Notes: generated by a model from the sequence alone, not told the origin. A stretch of 64,000 bases of DNA from Salipiger abyssi (GCF_001975705.1 NZ_CP015093.1:930001-994000), one strand, 5' to 3'; shown: positions 18,384-28,135, counted from the first letter of the stretch. Program-made: numbers and translations.

Positions 18384-18455
18384 CGCAGCACTCTGCGCGC
18401 TGACGCACAGACTATCGGCTCGCCTCCGGGTAAATTCGGGCGTAAAGCACAGAAC

Positions 18456-19691
18456 ATGACTCGTATTGTGCCTCTCGCCGCTGCGGGAACCCTGCCGATC
18501 TGGCGGCGCCCCGTGACCCTGCTGTTCCTCATGGCCATTGCCATGCCGCTGAGCTTTGCCACATGGTCGGCGCTGCTGAATAATTTCGTCATCGAGGCGG
18601 CGCAGTTCGATGGCTCGGATATCGGCTGGCTGCACACGGTGCGCGAGATCCCGGGCTTTCTCGCCATCGGCGTGATCCTGGTGCTGCTGGTGATGCGCGA
18701 GCAGGTCCTGGCGCTCTCGGCGCTCGCCCTGCTGGGGGCGGCCACGGCGGTCACCGCCTGGTTCCCCTCCATGGCCGGGCTGCTGATCGTCACCATGCTC
18801 AGCTCCATCGGGTTCCACTATTACGAGACGGTGAACCAGAGCCTTCAGCTGCAATGGCTGCCCAAGGACCGCGCGCCGCAGATGCTGGGCTGGCTGCTCT
18901 CGGCGGCGAGCGCCGCGACCTTCGTCGCCTATGTCGCCATCGTCATGACCTGGGAGTCGCTGGGCCTGTCCTACAACACGGTCTATCTCGCCTCCGGCGG
19001 GCTGACGCTGGTGATCGTGGCCTATTGCGCACTGGTCTTTCCGCAATTCGAAAGCCCCAATCCGCAGCGCAAGAGCTTTGTGCTGCGCAAGCGCTACTGG
19101 CTCTACTATGCACTGCAATTCATGGCCGGCGCGCGGCGGCAGATCTTTATCGTCTTCGCGGGGTTCATGATGGTCGAGCGCTTCGGCTTCTCGGTGCATG
19201 AGGTGACCGCGCTGTTCTTGATCAACCTCGTGGTGAACCTCGTGGCGGCGCCGCTGCTGGGCAAGATGGTGCACCGCTACGGCGAGCGCCCGGTGCTGAT
19301 CTTTGAATATGTCGGGCTGACGATTGTGTTCGTGCTCTATGGCGGCATCTACTGGTTCGGCTGGGGCGTGGTGCTGGCCTCGGTGCTCTATGTGATCGAC
19401 CATGTGTTCTTTGCGCTGCGTCTGGCGCTGAAGACCTATTTCCAGAAGATCGCCGATCCCGGCGATATGGCGCCCACCGCCGCCGTGGCCTTCACCATCA
19501 ACCATATCGCGGCGGTGTTCCTACCCTTCCTGCTGGGCTATCTCTGGCTGGTCTCGCCGGGCGCCGTGTTCGGCCTCGCCGCCGCCATGGCGCTGGCCTC
19601 GCTGGGGCTGGCACTGATGATCCCGCGCCACCCCGAGCCGGGCAACGAGACGATCTTTTCCCAGCTCACCGCCCCGGCCCCGGCGGAATAG
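18456..19691 (+). CDS. MFS transporter
   Basis: A 411-residue major facilitator protein with about 12 hydrophobic helices and a cytoplasmic central loop around residues 190-210 (FPQFESPNPQRKSF). The N-terminal half contains LLNNFVIEAAQFDGSDIGW and LHTVREIPGFLAIG, the usual substrate-pathway region of MFS permeases. It probably shares a transcript with the cupin gene just upstream. The substrate is unknown. If the cupin acts on a sulfur compound, uptake or efflux of that compound is an obvious guess, but it is only a guess. Confidence 0.88.
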   Translation: MTRIVPLAAAGTLPIWRRPVTLLFLMAIAMPLSFATWSALLNNFVIEAAQFDGSDIGWLHTVREIPGFLAIGVILVLLVMREQVLALSALALLGAATAVTAWFPSMAGLLIVTMLSSIGFHYYETVNQSLQLQWLPKDRAPQMLGWLLSAASAATFVAYVAIVMTWESLGLSYNTVYLASGGLTLVIVAYCALVFPQFESPNPQRKSFVLRKRYWLYYALQFMAGARRQIFIVFAGFMMVERFGFSVHEVTALFLINLVVNLVAAPLLGKMVHRYGERPVLIFEYVGLTIVFVLYGGIYWFGWGVVLASVLYVIDHVFFALRLALKTYFQKIADPGDMAPTAAVAFTINHIAAVFLPFLLGYLWLVSPGAVFGLAAAMALASLGLALMIPRHPEPGNETIFSQLTAPAPAE

Positions 19692-19707
19692 CCCGGCCGC
19701 GAGGGCG

Positions 19708-19742
19708 GATGCCTCCGGCGGGAGTGTATCTGGAAAGATGAA
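19708..19742. repeat. Dispersed intergenic repeat, copy 1
   Basis: Core GATGCCTCCGGCGGGAGT followed by an A/T-rich bridge and GGAAAGATGAA. It lies 17 bp after the MFS stop and before prmA. It matches the copy at 48838-48873 almost base for base and is related to a diverged copy near 44492-44571. Confidence 0.65.
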
Positions 19743-19813
19743 GGCCGGGGCCTGCCTCTTTCCAAGCCGCGCCAAACGCGCTATCGGGCCGCGACCCACC
19801 CGGAGACATTCCC

Positions 19814-20689
19814 ATGCCCAAGACCTGGACCGCCTTCACCAAGCTTTCCGCCAAGGAGCCCGCCGAGGCGCTCGGCGAGGCGATGGAAGAGCTCGACCCG
19901 ATGCCCACCGGCGTCGGCGTCTTCGAGATCGAGGACGGCTCGGGCACCTGGGAGGTCGGCGGCTATTTCACCGAAGAGCCCGACGGGATCGAGCTGGCGC
20001 TGCTGGCGGCGGCTTTCGGCGCGCAGGACTTCGTGGTCTCCGAGGTGCCCGACACCGACTGGGTCGACAAGGTGCGCCGCGAGCTGACCCCGGTCGAGGC
20101 GGGCCGGTTCTTTGTCTATGGCAGCCACGATGCCGACAAGGTGCCCGCGGACTCCGAGCCGCTGCTGATCGAGGCCGCCATGGCCTTTGGCACCGGCCAC
20201 CACGGCACCACGCTGGGCTGCCTCAGGGCACTCGACCGGCTGGCCAATGACGGCTTCACCGGCAAGCGCGTCGCCGATATCGGCTGCGGCACCGCCGTGC
20301 TGGCCATGGCCGCCGCGCGGATCTGGCCGGACCCGGTGATCGCGTCAGATATCGACGAGGTCGCCGTCGAGGTGGCCGAGGCCAATGTCCGTGCCAACGA
20401 TCTGACCGGCAAGGTGACCTGCGTCGAGGCCGCCGGCTTCGGCAACCCCGAGCTCGCGGCCCGCGCGCCCTTCGATCTGGTCTTTGCCAATATCCTGAAA
20501 CAGCCGCTGATCGACCTCGCCCCCTCGATGGCAGAGCATCTCGATACGAACGGATATGCGATTCTGTCCGGAATACTCACCCGGCAGGCGGATGAGGTCG
20601 TCGAGGTTTATGCACGGAACGGCATCAATCTCATCCAACGGGACGAGATTGGCGACTGGGTAACCTTAACACTTCGTAAATCCGCTTGA
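19814..20689 (+). CDS. prmA: Ribosomal protein L11 methyltransferase
   Basis: A 291-residue class I SAM methyltransferase that trimethylates several amines of ribosomal protein L11. The catalytic domain shows AFGTGHHGTTLGCL (about residues 122-135), the SAM-binding motif VADIGCGTAVLAMAAA (about 152-167) and the FANILKQPL catalytic loop, all PrmA signatures. The N-terminal part is the L11-recognition domain. It is probably transcribed from the gap after the MFS gene. Confidence 0.94.
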   Translation: MPKTWTAFTKLSAKEPAEALGEAMEELDPMPTGVGVFEIEDGSGTWEVGGYFTEEPDGIELALLAAAFGAQDFVVSEVPDTDWVDKVRRELTPVEAGRFFVYGSHDADKVPADSEPLLIEAAMAFGTGHHGTTLGCLRALDRLANDGFTGKRVADIGCGTAVLAMAAARIWPDPVIASDIDEVAVEVAEANVRANDLTGKVTCVEAAGFGNPELAARAPFDLVFANILKQPLIDLAPSMAEHLDTNGYAILSGILTRQADEVVEVYARNGINLIQRDEIGDWVTLTLRKSA

Positions 20690-20794
20690 GAATCGCCGGA
20701 TTTGAGGAGAACCCAAGGCAATTGCCGCAAATTTGCCGCAATTCTCTCACATAACCTCGGACATCCGGTGGGGGCCGGGTTTTACGAGGTTGCC

Positions 20795-21145
20795 ATGGAC
20801 AGGGCGTTACGCAATTTCGACAAGCGTCAGCGCGAAGTGACGGCGAGACACCGCCGGCTCGCGCAGGGCTATGTGACGAAAGTAAATCGCAACGGTACGA
20901 TCGAGCACAAGCCGATCCGCCGGGTTCGGGCTTCCGGCATCTCGATACGCCTCGCGCTTCTGGCCGGCCTCTGCTTTTTCGTGTTCAAGGCATTTCTGCT
21001 CGCCGGGCTCGGCGCCGAAGAATATGCGCTTCGCATCGGGCATCTGGCGAACGGCACCCTGATCGAGCGCGCCGGTGCCTGGCTGATGGGCGCCGACCCG
21101 GTGACCACCGCGCTCACCACCCTTATCCTGCCTTACCTGTCCTGA
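20795..21145 (+). CDS. Small membrane protein of unknown function
   Basis: A 116-residue protein beginning MDRALRNFDKRQ. A basic, charged N-terminal region of about 50 residues is followed by one clear transmembrane helix (about residues 51-70, LALLAGLCFFVFKAFLLAGL) and a shorter hydrophobic stretch near the C-terminus. The topology suggests a cytoplasmic N-terminus. I do not recognise a named family. An in-frame start at 20702 exists, but the 93 bp before 20795 contain repeated TTGCCGCAA words and look like a leader rather than coding sequence. A strong terminator follows the stop. Confidence 0.72.
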   Translation: MDRALRNFDKRQREVTARHRRLAQGYVTKVNRNGTIEHKPIRRVRASGISIRLALLAGLCFFVFKAFLLAGLGAEEYALRIGHLANGTLIERAGAWLMGADPVTTALTTLILPYLS

Positions 21146-21219
21146 GTTTTCGCAGCCGGATCCACTCCGGACCGTTTCTCTCTCCGACTGTCTCTGTTGG
21201 ACTTAGGTAAAACGTAACA

Positions 21220-21256
21220 GGGCCGCGTCTTCATCCGAAAGACGCGGCCCTTTTTT
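21220..21256 (+). terminator. Rho-independent terminator
   Basis: GGGCCGCGTCTT, a 7-base loop, AAGACGCGGCCC and then TTTTTT. It is a textbook intrinsic terminator 75 bp after the small membrane protein gene. Confidence 0.93.
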
Positions 21257-21305
21257 CTGGCCTTCTGGCACGGCTGCGCCGATCCGGCGCGATGAGGTAC
21301 ATGCC

Positions 21306-21593
21306 TCAGCGTCCGCGTGCCACCATATCGATCTCGGCGCGGGTCAGCCCGATATCATCGAGTTCACGGTCGCTCAGAGCTTCGAGGCTCTTGCGGGTCA
21401 GGCGCATCTCGTTCCATGCGATGAGCGCGTCGGAGATAGCCGAAGCGAAACGGCTGATCTGCGCCGCAATCGCGACGGATGCGGATGCGCTGCGCTCCGG
21501 AGCGGCGCCAAAGCCAGAAACAAAAACGGTGCCGATGCGGCCGGCGAGGCCGGCGGCGCCGTCTTGCGCGCGGAAGGTGTCATATGCCGACAT
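21306..21593 (-). CDS. DUF1127 domain protein
   Basis: A 95-residue protein whose C-terminal 40 residues carry the DUF1127 (YjiS-like) pattern [24 protein letters not shown], in which an Arg-rich helix is followed by LxxLSDRxLxDIGLxR. DUF1127 proteins in alphaproteobacteria include short RNA-binding regulators and phosphate- or stress-linked factors; this one has a longer, hydrophobic N-terminal part. It is transcribed towards the terminator at 21220-21256, which may serve it in reverse. Specific role unknown. Confidence 0.85.
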   Translation of the reverse strand: MSAYDTFRAQDGAAGLAGRIGTVFVSGFGAAPERSASASVAIAAQISRFASAISDALIAWNEMRLTRKSLEALSDRELDDIGLTRAEIDMVARGR

Positions 21594-21915
21594 AGGTCAG
21601 TGTCCTTGTCCTGAAGTTTTCAGAGTGCGTAATTTATATGCGGCAAATAGGCGGCTCTGCTCGATCCAGCAACACCCTGAAAACGCATGGGCCCTATGCG
21701 ATTCCGGCATAGCTCGCATCGCCCTTAAGCCGTTGGAAATGAATTGCATAAATCGACTCGCGCGCTGTCGCCCAAAAGCGGCGTCATGTCGGTTTCCGGC
21801 GCCGCCCACGGCATTTTTGCATGGCTCGGGCGGAAATGAGCCGCTGCGGGGGCTTGGCGGATGTTCGCGTTTCGTGCTAATTCGAGGTATAAAAGCAACA
21901 CAAAGGCGGGCAGGT
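21594..21915. promoter_or_regulatory. 322-bp intergenic region between divergent DUF1127 and ruvC genes
   Basis: There is no convincing gene in this gap. It is less GC-rich than its surroundings and must hold promoters for the divergent DUF1127 and ruvC genes. A TATAAA at about 21888, 28 bases before the ruvC start, is a possible -10 element, but I see no good -35 partner. No terminator-like hairpin with a T-tract is evident. Confidence 0.5.
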
Positions 21916-22404
21916 ATGAGGGTTCTGGGCATCGATCCGGGCTTGCGGCATCTCGGATGGGGAATCATCGACGCCGAAGGCAGCCGCCTTCGCCATGTCG
22001 CCAACGGAATTTGCGAATCGGGCACCGGCGCCTTGGCCGGCAGGCTGCTGTCGCTGCACTCTCAGCTCACCGACGTACTGAGCCGCTGGCAGCCAGAGAT
22101 CGCGGCGGTGGAGCAGACCTTCGTCAACCGCGACGGCGCCGGCACGCTGAAGCTCGGCCAGGCGCGCGGCATCGCGCTGCTGGTGCCGGCGCAGTTCGGG
22201 CTCGAGGTCGGCGAATACGCCCCCAACAGCGTCAAGAAGACCGTGGTGGGCGTCGGCCATGCGGACAAGCGGCAGATCGACCATATGGTGAAGATGCAGC
22301 TCCCCGGGGTGGAGATCGTCGGGCCCGACGCCGCCGACGCGCTGGCCATCGCCATTTGTCACGCGCATCATCTGGGCGCGCAGCGGATGAGGGTAAAGGC
22401 ATGA
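21916..22404 (+). CDS. ruvC: Holliday junction resolvase RuvC
   Basis: A 162-residue endonuclease that cuts Holliday junctions symmetrically during recombination repair. The RNase H-fold catalytic acids are recognisable: Asp7 in [10 protein letters not shown], the glutamate in AAVEQTFVN (about residue 67), and the C-terminal [14 protein letters not shown] segment. It starts at an ATG preceded by GGCGGGCAGGT. Its TGA overlaps the ruvA ATG (ATGA), giving the classical ruvCAB operon. Confidence 0.96.
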   Translation: MRVLGIDPGLRHLGWGIIDAEGSRLRHVANGICESGTGALAGRLLSLHSQLTDVLSRWQPEIAAVEQTFVNRDGAGTLKLGQARGIALLVPAQFGLEVGEYAPNSVKKTVVGVGHADKRQIDHMVKMQLPGVEIVGPDAADALAIAICHAHHLGAQRMRVKA

Positions 22405-23066
22405 TCGGACGGGTTGCCGGACGGATCGAATACAAGGGTGAGGATCACGTCCTCATCGACGTGCGCGGCGTGGGCTATGTGGTCTATTGCTCCGACCGGG
22501 TGCTGGCCGCGCTGCCCGGCGCGGGCGAGGCGGCGGCGCTCTATACCGACCTGCTGGTGCGCGAGGATCTGTTGCAGCTCTTCGGCTTTCCCACGCTGGT
22601 GGAGAAGGAATGGCACCGGCTGCTGATGTCGGTGCAGGGCGTGGGTGCCAAGGCTTCGCTGGCGATCCTCGGCACGCTTGGCCCCGACGGGGTGAGCCGG
22701 GCTATCGCGCTCGGCGACTGGAACGCTATCAAGGCCGCCAAGGGTATCGGGCCCAAGACCGCGCAGCGCGTGGTGAACGAGTTGAAGGACAAGGCGCCGA
22801 CGGTCATGGCGATGGGCGTGGGCCCTGTGGCCAGCGCCGGCCCCGAGGTGCTCGACGACGCGGCGCCCGCCACGCCGGCGCCGGCCGCTCCCCGCCCCGC
22901 CCCTGCCGCCCCCGCGCAGTCCGAGGCGCTTTCGGCGCTGAGCAATCTCGGCTATGCCCCGGGAGAGGCGGCAGCAGCGGTGGCGCAGGCGGCGGGCGAG
23001 GCGCCCGAGGCGAATACCGCCGAGCTGATCCGCGCCGCGCTGCGGCTGCTCGCCCCCAAGGGATGA
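22401..23066 (+). CDS. ruvA: Holliday junction branch migration protein RuvA
   Basis: A 221-residue tetrameric junction-binding subunit. Domain I is an OB-fold ([11 protein letters not shown] to about residue 63). Domain II has two helix-hairpin-helix motifs ([14 protein letters not shown] and [14 protein letters not shown], about residues 73-130). A long Ala/Pro-rich flexible linker follows (about 145-175), then domain III, which binds RuvB ([11 protein letters not shown]). The linker is long, as in other roseobacters. It is coupled to ruvC by a 4-bp overlap and lies 17 bp before ruvB. Confidence 0.96.
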   Translation: MIGRVAGRIEYKGEDHVLIDVRGVGYVVYCSDRVLAALPGAGEAAALYTDLLVREDLLQLFGFPTLVEKEWHRLLMSVQGVGAKASLAILGTLGPDGVSRAIALGDWNAIKAAKGIGPKTAQRVVNELKDKAPTVMAMGVGPVASAGPEVLDDAAPATPAPAAPRPAPAAPAQSEALSALSNLGYAPGEAAAAVAQAAGEAPEANTAELIRAALRLLAPKG

Positions 23067-23083
23067 CGCGAAAGGGCTGACCC

Positions 23084-24109
23084 ATGACCGGACCGGATCC
23101 GACCCTGCGCCCCGAGCCGATGGCCGAGGACCGCGACCGCGCGCTCAGGCCGCAGATGCTCGACGATTTTGTCGGTCAGGCGGAGGCGCGGGCCAATCTG
23201 CGCGTCTTCATCCAGTCGGCCCGCGCGCGCGGCGAGGCGATGGACCACACGCTGTTCCACGGCCCGCCCGGGCTCGGCAAGACGACGCTGGCGCAGATCA
23301 TGGCGCGCGAGCTGGGCGTGGGGTTCCGCATGACCTCCGGCCCGGTGCTGGCCAAGGCCGGCGATCTGGCGGCGATTCTCACCAATCTCGAACGCAATGA
23401 CGTGCTCTTCATCGACGAGATCCACCGTCTGAACCCGGCGGTCGAAGAGGTGCTCTATCCGGCGATGGAGGATTACGAGCTCGATCTGGTGATCGGCGAA
23501 GGCCCCGCCGCGCGCACCGTGCGGATCGAGCTGCAACCCTTCACGCTGGTCGGCGCGACCACCCGTCTGGGGCTGCTGACCACGCCGCTGCGCGACCGGT
23601 TCGGCATTCCGACGCGGCTGCAATTCTACACGGTGGAGGAGCTCAACAGCATCGTCACCCGCAACGCCGAAAAGCTCGGCGTGCGGGCCGAGCCCGATGG
23701 CGCCCGCGAGATCGCGCGGCGCGCGCGCGGCACACCCCGGATCGCCGGGCGACTGCTGCGCCGGGTGGTGGATTTCGCCGTGGTCGAGGGCAATGGCGTG
23801 GTGACCCAGGCGCTGGCCGACCGCTCGCTGACCCGGCTGGGCGTCGACGGGCTGGGGCTCGACGGCGCCGACCGGCGCTATCTGACGCTGATCGCCGAGC
23901 ATTACGCCGGCGGGCCGGTGGGGATCGAGACGATCTCGGCGGCGCTGTCGGAAAGCCGAGACGCCATCGAGGAGGTGATCGAGCCCTATCTGCTGCAACA
24001 GGGGCTCATCCAGCGCACCCCGCGCGGGCGGATGCTGGCGCAGCGCGCCTGGACCCATCTCGGCATGGCGGCGCCGAAACCGCCCGGGCAGGCGACACTC
24101 TTCGACTGA
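23084..24109 (+). CDS. ruvB: Holliday junction DNA helicase RuvB
   Basis: A 341-residue AAA+ ATPase that drives branch migration with RuvA. Walker A is [11 protein letters not shown] (about residues 61-71) and Walker B is VLFIDEIH. Sensor 1 (GATTRLGLL) and the arginine-bearing LRDRFG follow. The C-terminal winged helix ends with the QRTPRGR segment typical of RuvB. It is the last gene of ruvCAB. Confidence 0.97.
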   Translation: MTGPDPTLRPEPMAEDRDRALRPQMLDDFVGQAEARANLRVFIQSARARGEAMDHTLFHGPPGLGKTTLAQIMARELGVGFRMTSGPVLAKAGDLAAILTNLERNDVLFIDEIHRLNPAVEEVLYPAMEDYELDLVIGEGPAARTVRIELQPFTLVGATTRLGLLTTPLRDRFGIPTRLQFYTVEELNSIVTRNAEKLGVRAEPDGAREIARRARGTPRIAGRLLRRVVDFAVVEGNGVVTQALADRSLTRLGVDGLGLDGADRRYLTLIAEHYAGGPVGIETISAALSESRDAIEEVIEPYLLQQGLIQRTPRGRMLAQRAWTHLGMAAPKPPGQATLFD

Positions 24110-24126
24110 AGAACACCCCGCAAAAG

Positions 24127-24152
24127 AAAACCCCCGGCAAAGTGGCCGGGGG
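24127..24152 (-). terminator. Intrinsic terminator for the SPOR-domain carboxypeptidase gene
   Basis: An 8-bp stem, CCCCCGGC with GCCGGGGG, and a 6-base loop. On the minus strand it is followed by TTTTCTTTT. It lies between the convergent ruvB and carboxypeptidase genes and may also stop ruvCAB transcripts from the other side. Confidence 0.8.
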
Positions 24153-24204
24153 CAGGGCTCTGGAGGTCCGCCCGGCGTTTTCGCCGATGCGGTCTTGGTC
24201 TCGC

Positions 24205-25710
24205 TCAGCTCGGGCCGATCATGAAGCAGGTCACCTGACGGGCCTGAAGGCGGCGGCAGGCGAGATCGGCGGTCTCGCGGCTCAGCCCCATGAAGTTGGC
24301 GTCGAAGCCGCTGCTGCGGTTCACCACCTTGCGCAGCGAGCCATCGAGCGTGCTGGTCTCCATCAGCGCGGTCTTCAGCAGCACCTTTTCGGCGGAGTAG
24401 CGGCTGGGATAGCGGCCCACATTGATGCCCCAGTGGCGCCCGCCGGAGGTGGAAAGCCGGGTGACGACCTCCTGCTCCTCGACCGGCTCGGCGATGGGCT
24501 CTGCGGCCGCCGCCGCGGCGGCGCTGGCCAGCACGATGCCCTTGGGTCGGCGCATCGGCTTGACCGAGGCGCCCGGCGCCACGTCCGAGGCATCCGCCAC
24601 CTGCACCGGCGCAGGTTCCGCCGCGACCTTGGCGGTCTGCACCGCCGCCAGCACGGTTTCGATATCGCCCTCGACGCTGGCCACCAGCGGCGCCACATCG
24701 GTGCCCGAGGCACCCGGGCGGGATTGCGGACGCAGGCTGCGGGTCACCGCCGCGCTCACCACGCGGATCGTCTTGCCACGCGCCCCGTCCGGCGAAGGAT
24801 CGGCGCTCCGCGCCACCAGCACATCGCCCAGCCCCTTGTTGCCGAGATAGGGCGGTTTGCCCGGCCGGCGCAGCGCCACGCGGGTATTGGCGCGCTTGAA
24901 GCCCAAATCCATCAGCTCGGCCACCTTGGCATTGCGCGACGCGGTCGAGCGACCGCCGAAGACAGTGGTGATGATCCGCTCCTGCCCGCGCTCGGCGGAG
25001 GCCACGAGGTTGAAGCCAGCGGCGCGTGTATAGCCGGTCTTGATGCCGTCGGCACCCCGATACTGCCCCAGGAAGCGGCGGTTGGTATTGGCCACCTCGC
25101 GCATCCCCGCATGGGTCGTGACCCGCGAGAACAGGTTATAATATTGCGGATAATCATAGATCATGTGCCGGCCCAGCATCGACATGTCGCGGGCGGTCGA
25201 CATATGCCCGCTCTCGGTCAGGCCGTTGGCATTCTTGAAATTGGTCCGGGTCATGCCCATCGCCTTGGCGGTGCGGTTCATCCGGCGGGCAAAGGCGGCC
25301 TCGGACCCGGCAATCGCCTCGCCGATGGCGGTGGCGGCATCGTTGGCCGATTTCACCGCCGCGGCGCGCACCAGATAGCGCAGCTTGATCTTCTGCCCCT
25401 GCCGAAGCCCCAGCTTCGACGGCGGCTCTGCGGCCGCGTTGCGCGACACGGTCACCATCGTGTCCATGGTCAGTTCGCCATGCTCGACCGCCTCGAAGGC
25501 GATATAGAGCGTCATCATCTTGGTGAGCGATGCCGGATGCAGCGGCGTATCCGCATTCTCCGCATGCAGGACTTCGCCCGATCGCGCGTCCATCACCATG
25601 GCGGCATATGGCGCCGCCATCACGCTCACCGGTACAGCGATGAGCATCCAAATCAATGTGAAAACATACAGGCCTGCTCGGCCCGGCCGTTGCCTACGCC
25701 GTCCCGTCAC
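24205..25710 (-). CDS. D-alanyl-D-alanine carboxypeptidase with C-terminal SPOR domain
   Basis: A 501-residue periplasmic S11 carboxypeptidase. An N-terminal signal/anchor helix (about residues 14-32) is followed by the catalytic domain with SLTK (nucleophile), SAN and KTGY motifs (residues about 60-260). Residues about 330-415 are an Ala/Pro/Val-rich linker. The last 75 residues (WGINVGRYPSRYSAE to the end) form a SPOR domain, which binds denuded glycan strands at the division septum. It starts at GTG, with AGGCGG upstream. The architecture suggests a septal peptidoglycan-trimming role, distinct from the simpler paralogue at 14.0-14.9 kb. Confidence 0.92.
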   Translation of the reverse strand: MTGRRRQRPGRAGLYVFTLIWMLIAVPVSVMAAPYAAMVMDARSGEVLHAENADTPLHPASLTKMMTLYIAFEAVEHGELTMDTMVTVSRNAAAEPPSKLGLRQGQKIKLRYLVRAAAVKSANDAATAIGEAIAGSEAAFARRMNRTAKAMGMTRTNFKNANGLTESGHMSTARDMSMLGRHMIYDYPQYYNLFSRVTTHAGMREVANTNRRFLGQYRGADGIKTGYTRAAGFNLVASAERGQERIITTVFGGRSTASRNAKVAELMDLGFKRANTRVALRRPGKPPYLGNKGLGDVLVARSADPSPDGARGKTIRVVSAAVTRSLRPQSRPGASGTDVAPLVASVEGDIETVLAAVQTAKVAAEPAPVQVADASDVAPGASVKPMRRPKGIVLASAAAAAAAEPIAEPVEEQEVVTRLSTSGGRHWGINVGRYPSRYSAEKVLLKTALMETSTLDGSLRKVVNRSSGFDANFMGLSRETADLACRRLQARQVTCFMIGPS

Positions 25711-25928
25711 GGTATCCGCCTTTTGCTGCCTCTCGCCCCCGGATTTTTCCGGTGAGCATTCTTGTCATTGCTTTTGAGCGTAGCACGGGATCCACATCAA
25801 AGAAACCCTGCAATTTATTGGTTTTCTGGCCTTTTCCCGAGGCTAAAATCCACATTTAGGGTCACCCCGGTGCGCATGCCCAAGAAAAGCGATTGCGGCA
25901 AAAATGTGGCAGGCGCCTTGCCGCCGAC

Positions 25929-26627
25929 TCAACCGATGCGGGCAACCAGCCCGGGCAACGCCCCCAGATCGGGCAACTCGACAAAGCGCGGATGCACCGG
26001 TTTCTCGGCCATCTCCAGCGTCCACATCAGCTCTTGCGGGACGTAGACACCCCAGCCGCCCGCCTCGATGGCGGGCCGGACATCCGATTTCAGCGAGTTG
26101 CCCACCATCATCGCCGCCTCGGCGCCGCCCGGGGTCTGCGCAAAGATCCTTGCATAGGTCTCGGGCTGCTTGTCCGAGACGATCTCGACCGCGTCAAAGA
26201 GCTCGCCCAGCCCCGATTGCGCCAGCTTGCGCTCCTGATGCAGCAGGTCGCCCTTGGTGATCAGCACCAGGTGATGGCCCTCCGCCAGCTCTTCGACAGC
26301 TTCCCGCGCATGCGGCAAGAGCTCGATCGGATGCGCCAGCATGTCCTGCCCGGCGGTGAGAATCTCGCCGATCACCGCGCCCGGCACCCGCCCCTCGGTC
26401 ACCTCGATGGCGGTTTCGATCATCGACAGGACAAAGCCCTTCACGCCGAATCCGTAATGGCCGATATTGCGCCGTTCCGCCTCCAGCAGCCTGGCATCCA
26501 GGTGTTCGGCATCTGCATGATCCGCGAGCAGATCCGCGAATCGCTGCTGCGTCAGCTGGAAAAACCGCTCGTTATGCCAGAGCGTATCGTCCGCATCGAA
26601 ACCGATTGTTTGCAATTTCCGCGTCAT
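25929..26627 (-). CDS. HAD-superfamily hydrolase
   Basis: A 232-residue cytosolic phosphatase-like protein. Motif I is FDADDTLW (Asp nucleophile at about residue 10), motif II is VLITKGD (threonine), the motif III lysine lies in the IVSDKQP region, and motif IV is MMVGNSLKSD. The alpha-helical cap between motifs I and II fits a C1-type cap as in phosphoglycolate phosphatase or pyrimidine nucleotidase relatives. The substrate cannot be deduced. It is divergent from clpS and precedes the SPOR carboxypeptidase gene by 218 bp, a gap that presumably holds the latter's promoter. Confidence 0.88.
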   Translation of the reverse strand: MTRKLQTIGFDADDTLWHNERFFQLTQQRFADLLADHADAEHLDARLLEAERRNIGHYGFGVKGFVLSMIETAIEVTEGRVPGAVIGEILTAGQDMLAHPIELLPHAREAVEELAEGHHLVLITKGDLLHQERKLAQSGLGELFDAVEIVSDKQPETYARIFAQTPGGAEAAMMVGNSLKSDVRPAIEAGGWGVYVPQELMWTLEMAEKPVHPRFVELPDLGALPGLVARIG

Positions 26628-26723
26628 ATAAGCGAGACTCCGTCGTGCAACCCTTTCCTCGCGGGCTGCGCCGTTTTATATAGACGCTTCGAACCTTGAA
26701 CCGCAAAGCGCCTTGAGCCCGAG

Positions 26724-27086
26724 ATGACATTCACCATCACGGAAAACACCGTCCGCCTCGCCAACCGGCCCTCGTCCACCGACGATGGCCAGGGCGATGC
26801 CGATGTGGTCCTTCAGACCAAGCCCAAGACCAAGCGCCCGCCGCTCTACAAGGTGCTGCTGCTGAACGACGATTACACACCGATGGAATTCGTCGTGCAT
26901 GTGCTCGAACGGTTTTTCGGCATGTCGCACGCGCAGGCGTTTGAGATCATGCTGACCGTCCACAAAAAGGGCGTTGCCGTTGTCGGGGTCTTCAGCCACG
27001 AAATTGCCGAGACCAAGGTGGGCCAGGTGATGGATTTCGCCCGGCGCCACCAGCACCCGCTGCAATGCACCATGGAAAAGGAGTGA
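26724..27086 (+). CDS. clpS: ATP-dependent Clp protease adaptor ClpS
   Basis: A 120-residue N-end-rule adaptor that delivers substrates with destabilising N-terminal residues to ClpAP. The folded core begins at [20 protein letters not shown] (about residue 38), carrying the hydrophobic pocket and the acidic DDYTP loop, and continues with HxxG-like segments up to [13 protein letters not shown]. The first 37 residues are the disordered tail that engages ClpA. It is the canonical ClpS; clpA is not in the window. Confidence 0.94.
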   Translation: MTFTITENTVRLANRPSSTDDGQGDADVVLQTKPKTKRPPLYKVLLLNDDYTPMEFVVHVLERFFGMSHAQAFEIMLTVHKKGVAVVGVFSHEIAETKVGQVMDFARRHQHPLQCTMEKE

Positions 27087-27111
27087 GCCGCGCGCCCGCG
27101 CCGGCCCTGCC

Positions 27112-28089
27112 ATGACAGCCGACAGACTGAGTTTTGCGACAGAGGCAGGCCTGACCCTGCCCGCTGACGGGCCGATCCTGCTGATCGGCGCGCCGGGGGA
27201 TCTCTATTCCGATGCCCTGCCGCTCGACCGTTGCACCGTGGTGCAGGGGGTCAAGCCCGATCACGATACCTGGACGGCGCGCGGCGTGCCGGTGACGCTG
27301 GCGCCCGAGGGCAATTTTGCCGCCGCCATCGTCTTCCTACCGCGCGCCCGCGATCTCGCCGAGGCGCGCGTCGCCATGGCCTGCAACGCCGCGCCCGGCG
27401 GGCTGATCGTGATCGACGGGCAGAAAACCGATGGCATCGAACCGCTTGCCAAGGCTGTGAAAGCCCGGGGGGCGTTGCTGGGCCAGGTCTCCAAGGCGCA
27501 TGGCAAGACCGTCTGGTTCACAGCCTCCGACGCCTTTGCCGACTGGGCGCGCGGCCCGGCGCAGAACAGCTACGGTCTCTGGACCGCGCCGGGCGTGTTC
27601 TCCGCCGACGCGCCCGATCCGGGCTCCGAGGCACTGCTCGCCGCCCTGCCCGCCAAGCTCGGCGCAAACGTCGCCGATCTCGGCGCCGGCTGGGGCGGGC
27701 TCGCCACCGGGCTGCTGGCGCGCGACACTCTCGCCGAGCTGCATCTTGTCGAGGCCGATCACAGCGCGCTCGACTGCGCGCAGCGCAACGTCACCGACCC
27801 GCGCGCACGGTTTCACTGGGCCGACGCCACCGCCTGGACACCGCCCGAGCCGCTCGACGCCGTGGTGATGAATCCGCCTTTCCACAGCGGGCGCAAATCC
27901 GATCCGGCGCTCGGCCAGGCCTTTATCGCCGCCGCCAAGCGCATCCTGAAACCCTCGGGCCATCTCTGGCTGGTGGCCAACCGCCACCTGCCCTACGAGA
28001 CCGCTCTTGAGGCACAGTTCCGCGACAGCGCGGAAATCGCCGGCGACAACCGGTTCAAGATCCTCCACGCCTCTCGCCCGAACCGATGA
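27112..28089 (+). CDS. Class I SAM-dependent methyltransferase, RsmC/RlmG-like
   Basis: A 325-residue protein with a degenerate N-terminal Rossmann half (about residues 1-155) and a catalytic C-terminal half with ADLGAGWGGLATGLL (SAM-binding motif I, about 185-200) and the VMNPPFHSGR motif (NPPF, about 255). This two-domain design and NPPF are typical of the guanine-N2 rRNA methyltransferases RsmC (G1207 of 16S rRNA) and RlmG. The specific target is inferred by family. It follows clpS by 25 bp and is probably co-transcribed. Confidence 0.85.
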   Translation: MTADRLSFATEAGLTLPADGPILLIGAPGDLYSDALPLDRCTVVQGVKPDHDTWTARGVPVTLAPEGNFAAAIVFLPRARDLAEARVAMACNAAPGGLIVIDGQKTDGIEPLAKAVKARGALLGQVSKAHGKTVWFTASDAFADWARGPAQNSYGLWTAPGVFSADAPDPGSEALLAALPAKLGANVADLGAGWGGLATGLLARDTLAELHLVEADHSALDCAQRNVTDPRARFHWADATAWTPPEPLDAVVMNPPFHSGRKSDPALGQAFIAAAKRILKPSGHLWLVANRHLPYETALEAQFRDSAEIAGDNRFKILHASRPNR

Positions 28090-28135
28090 TCTTCGCTAAC
28101 GTCCCGCCCAGGGGACAAACCGCAGGGACCGCTGC

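Noticed and set aside
21861..22400. Open frame upstream of and in frame with ruvA, which would fuse it to ruvC-overlapping sequence
   Set aside because: It reads ruvC in the wrong frame. The ATGA overlap at 22401 is the standard ruvC-ruvA junction.
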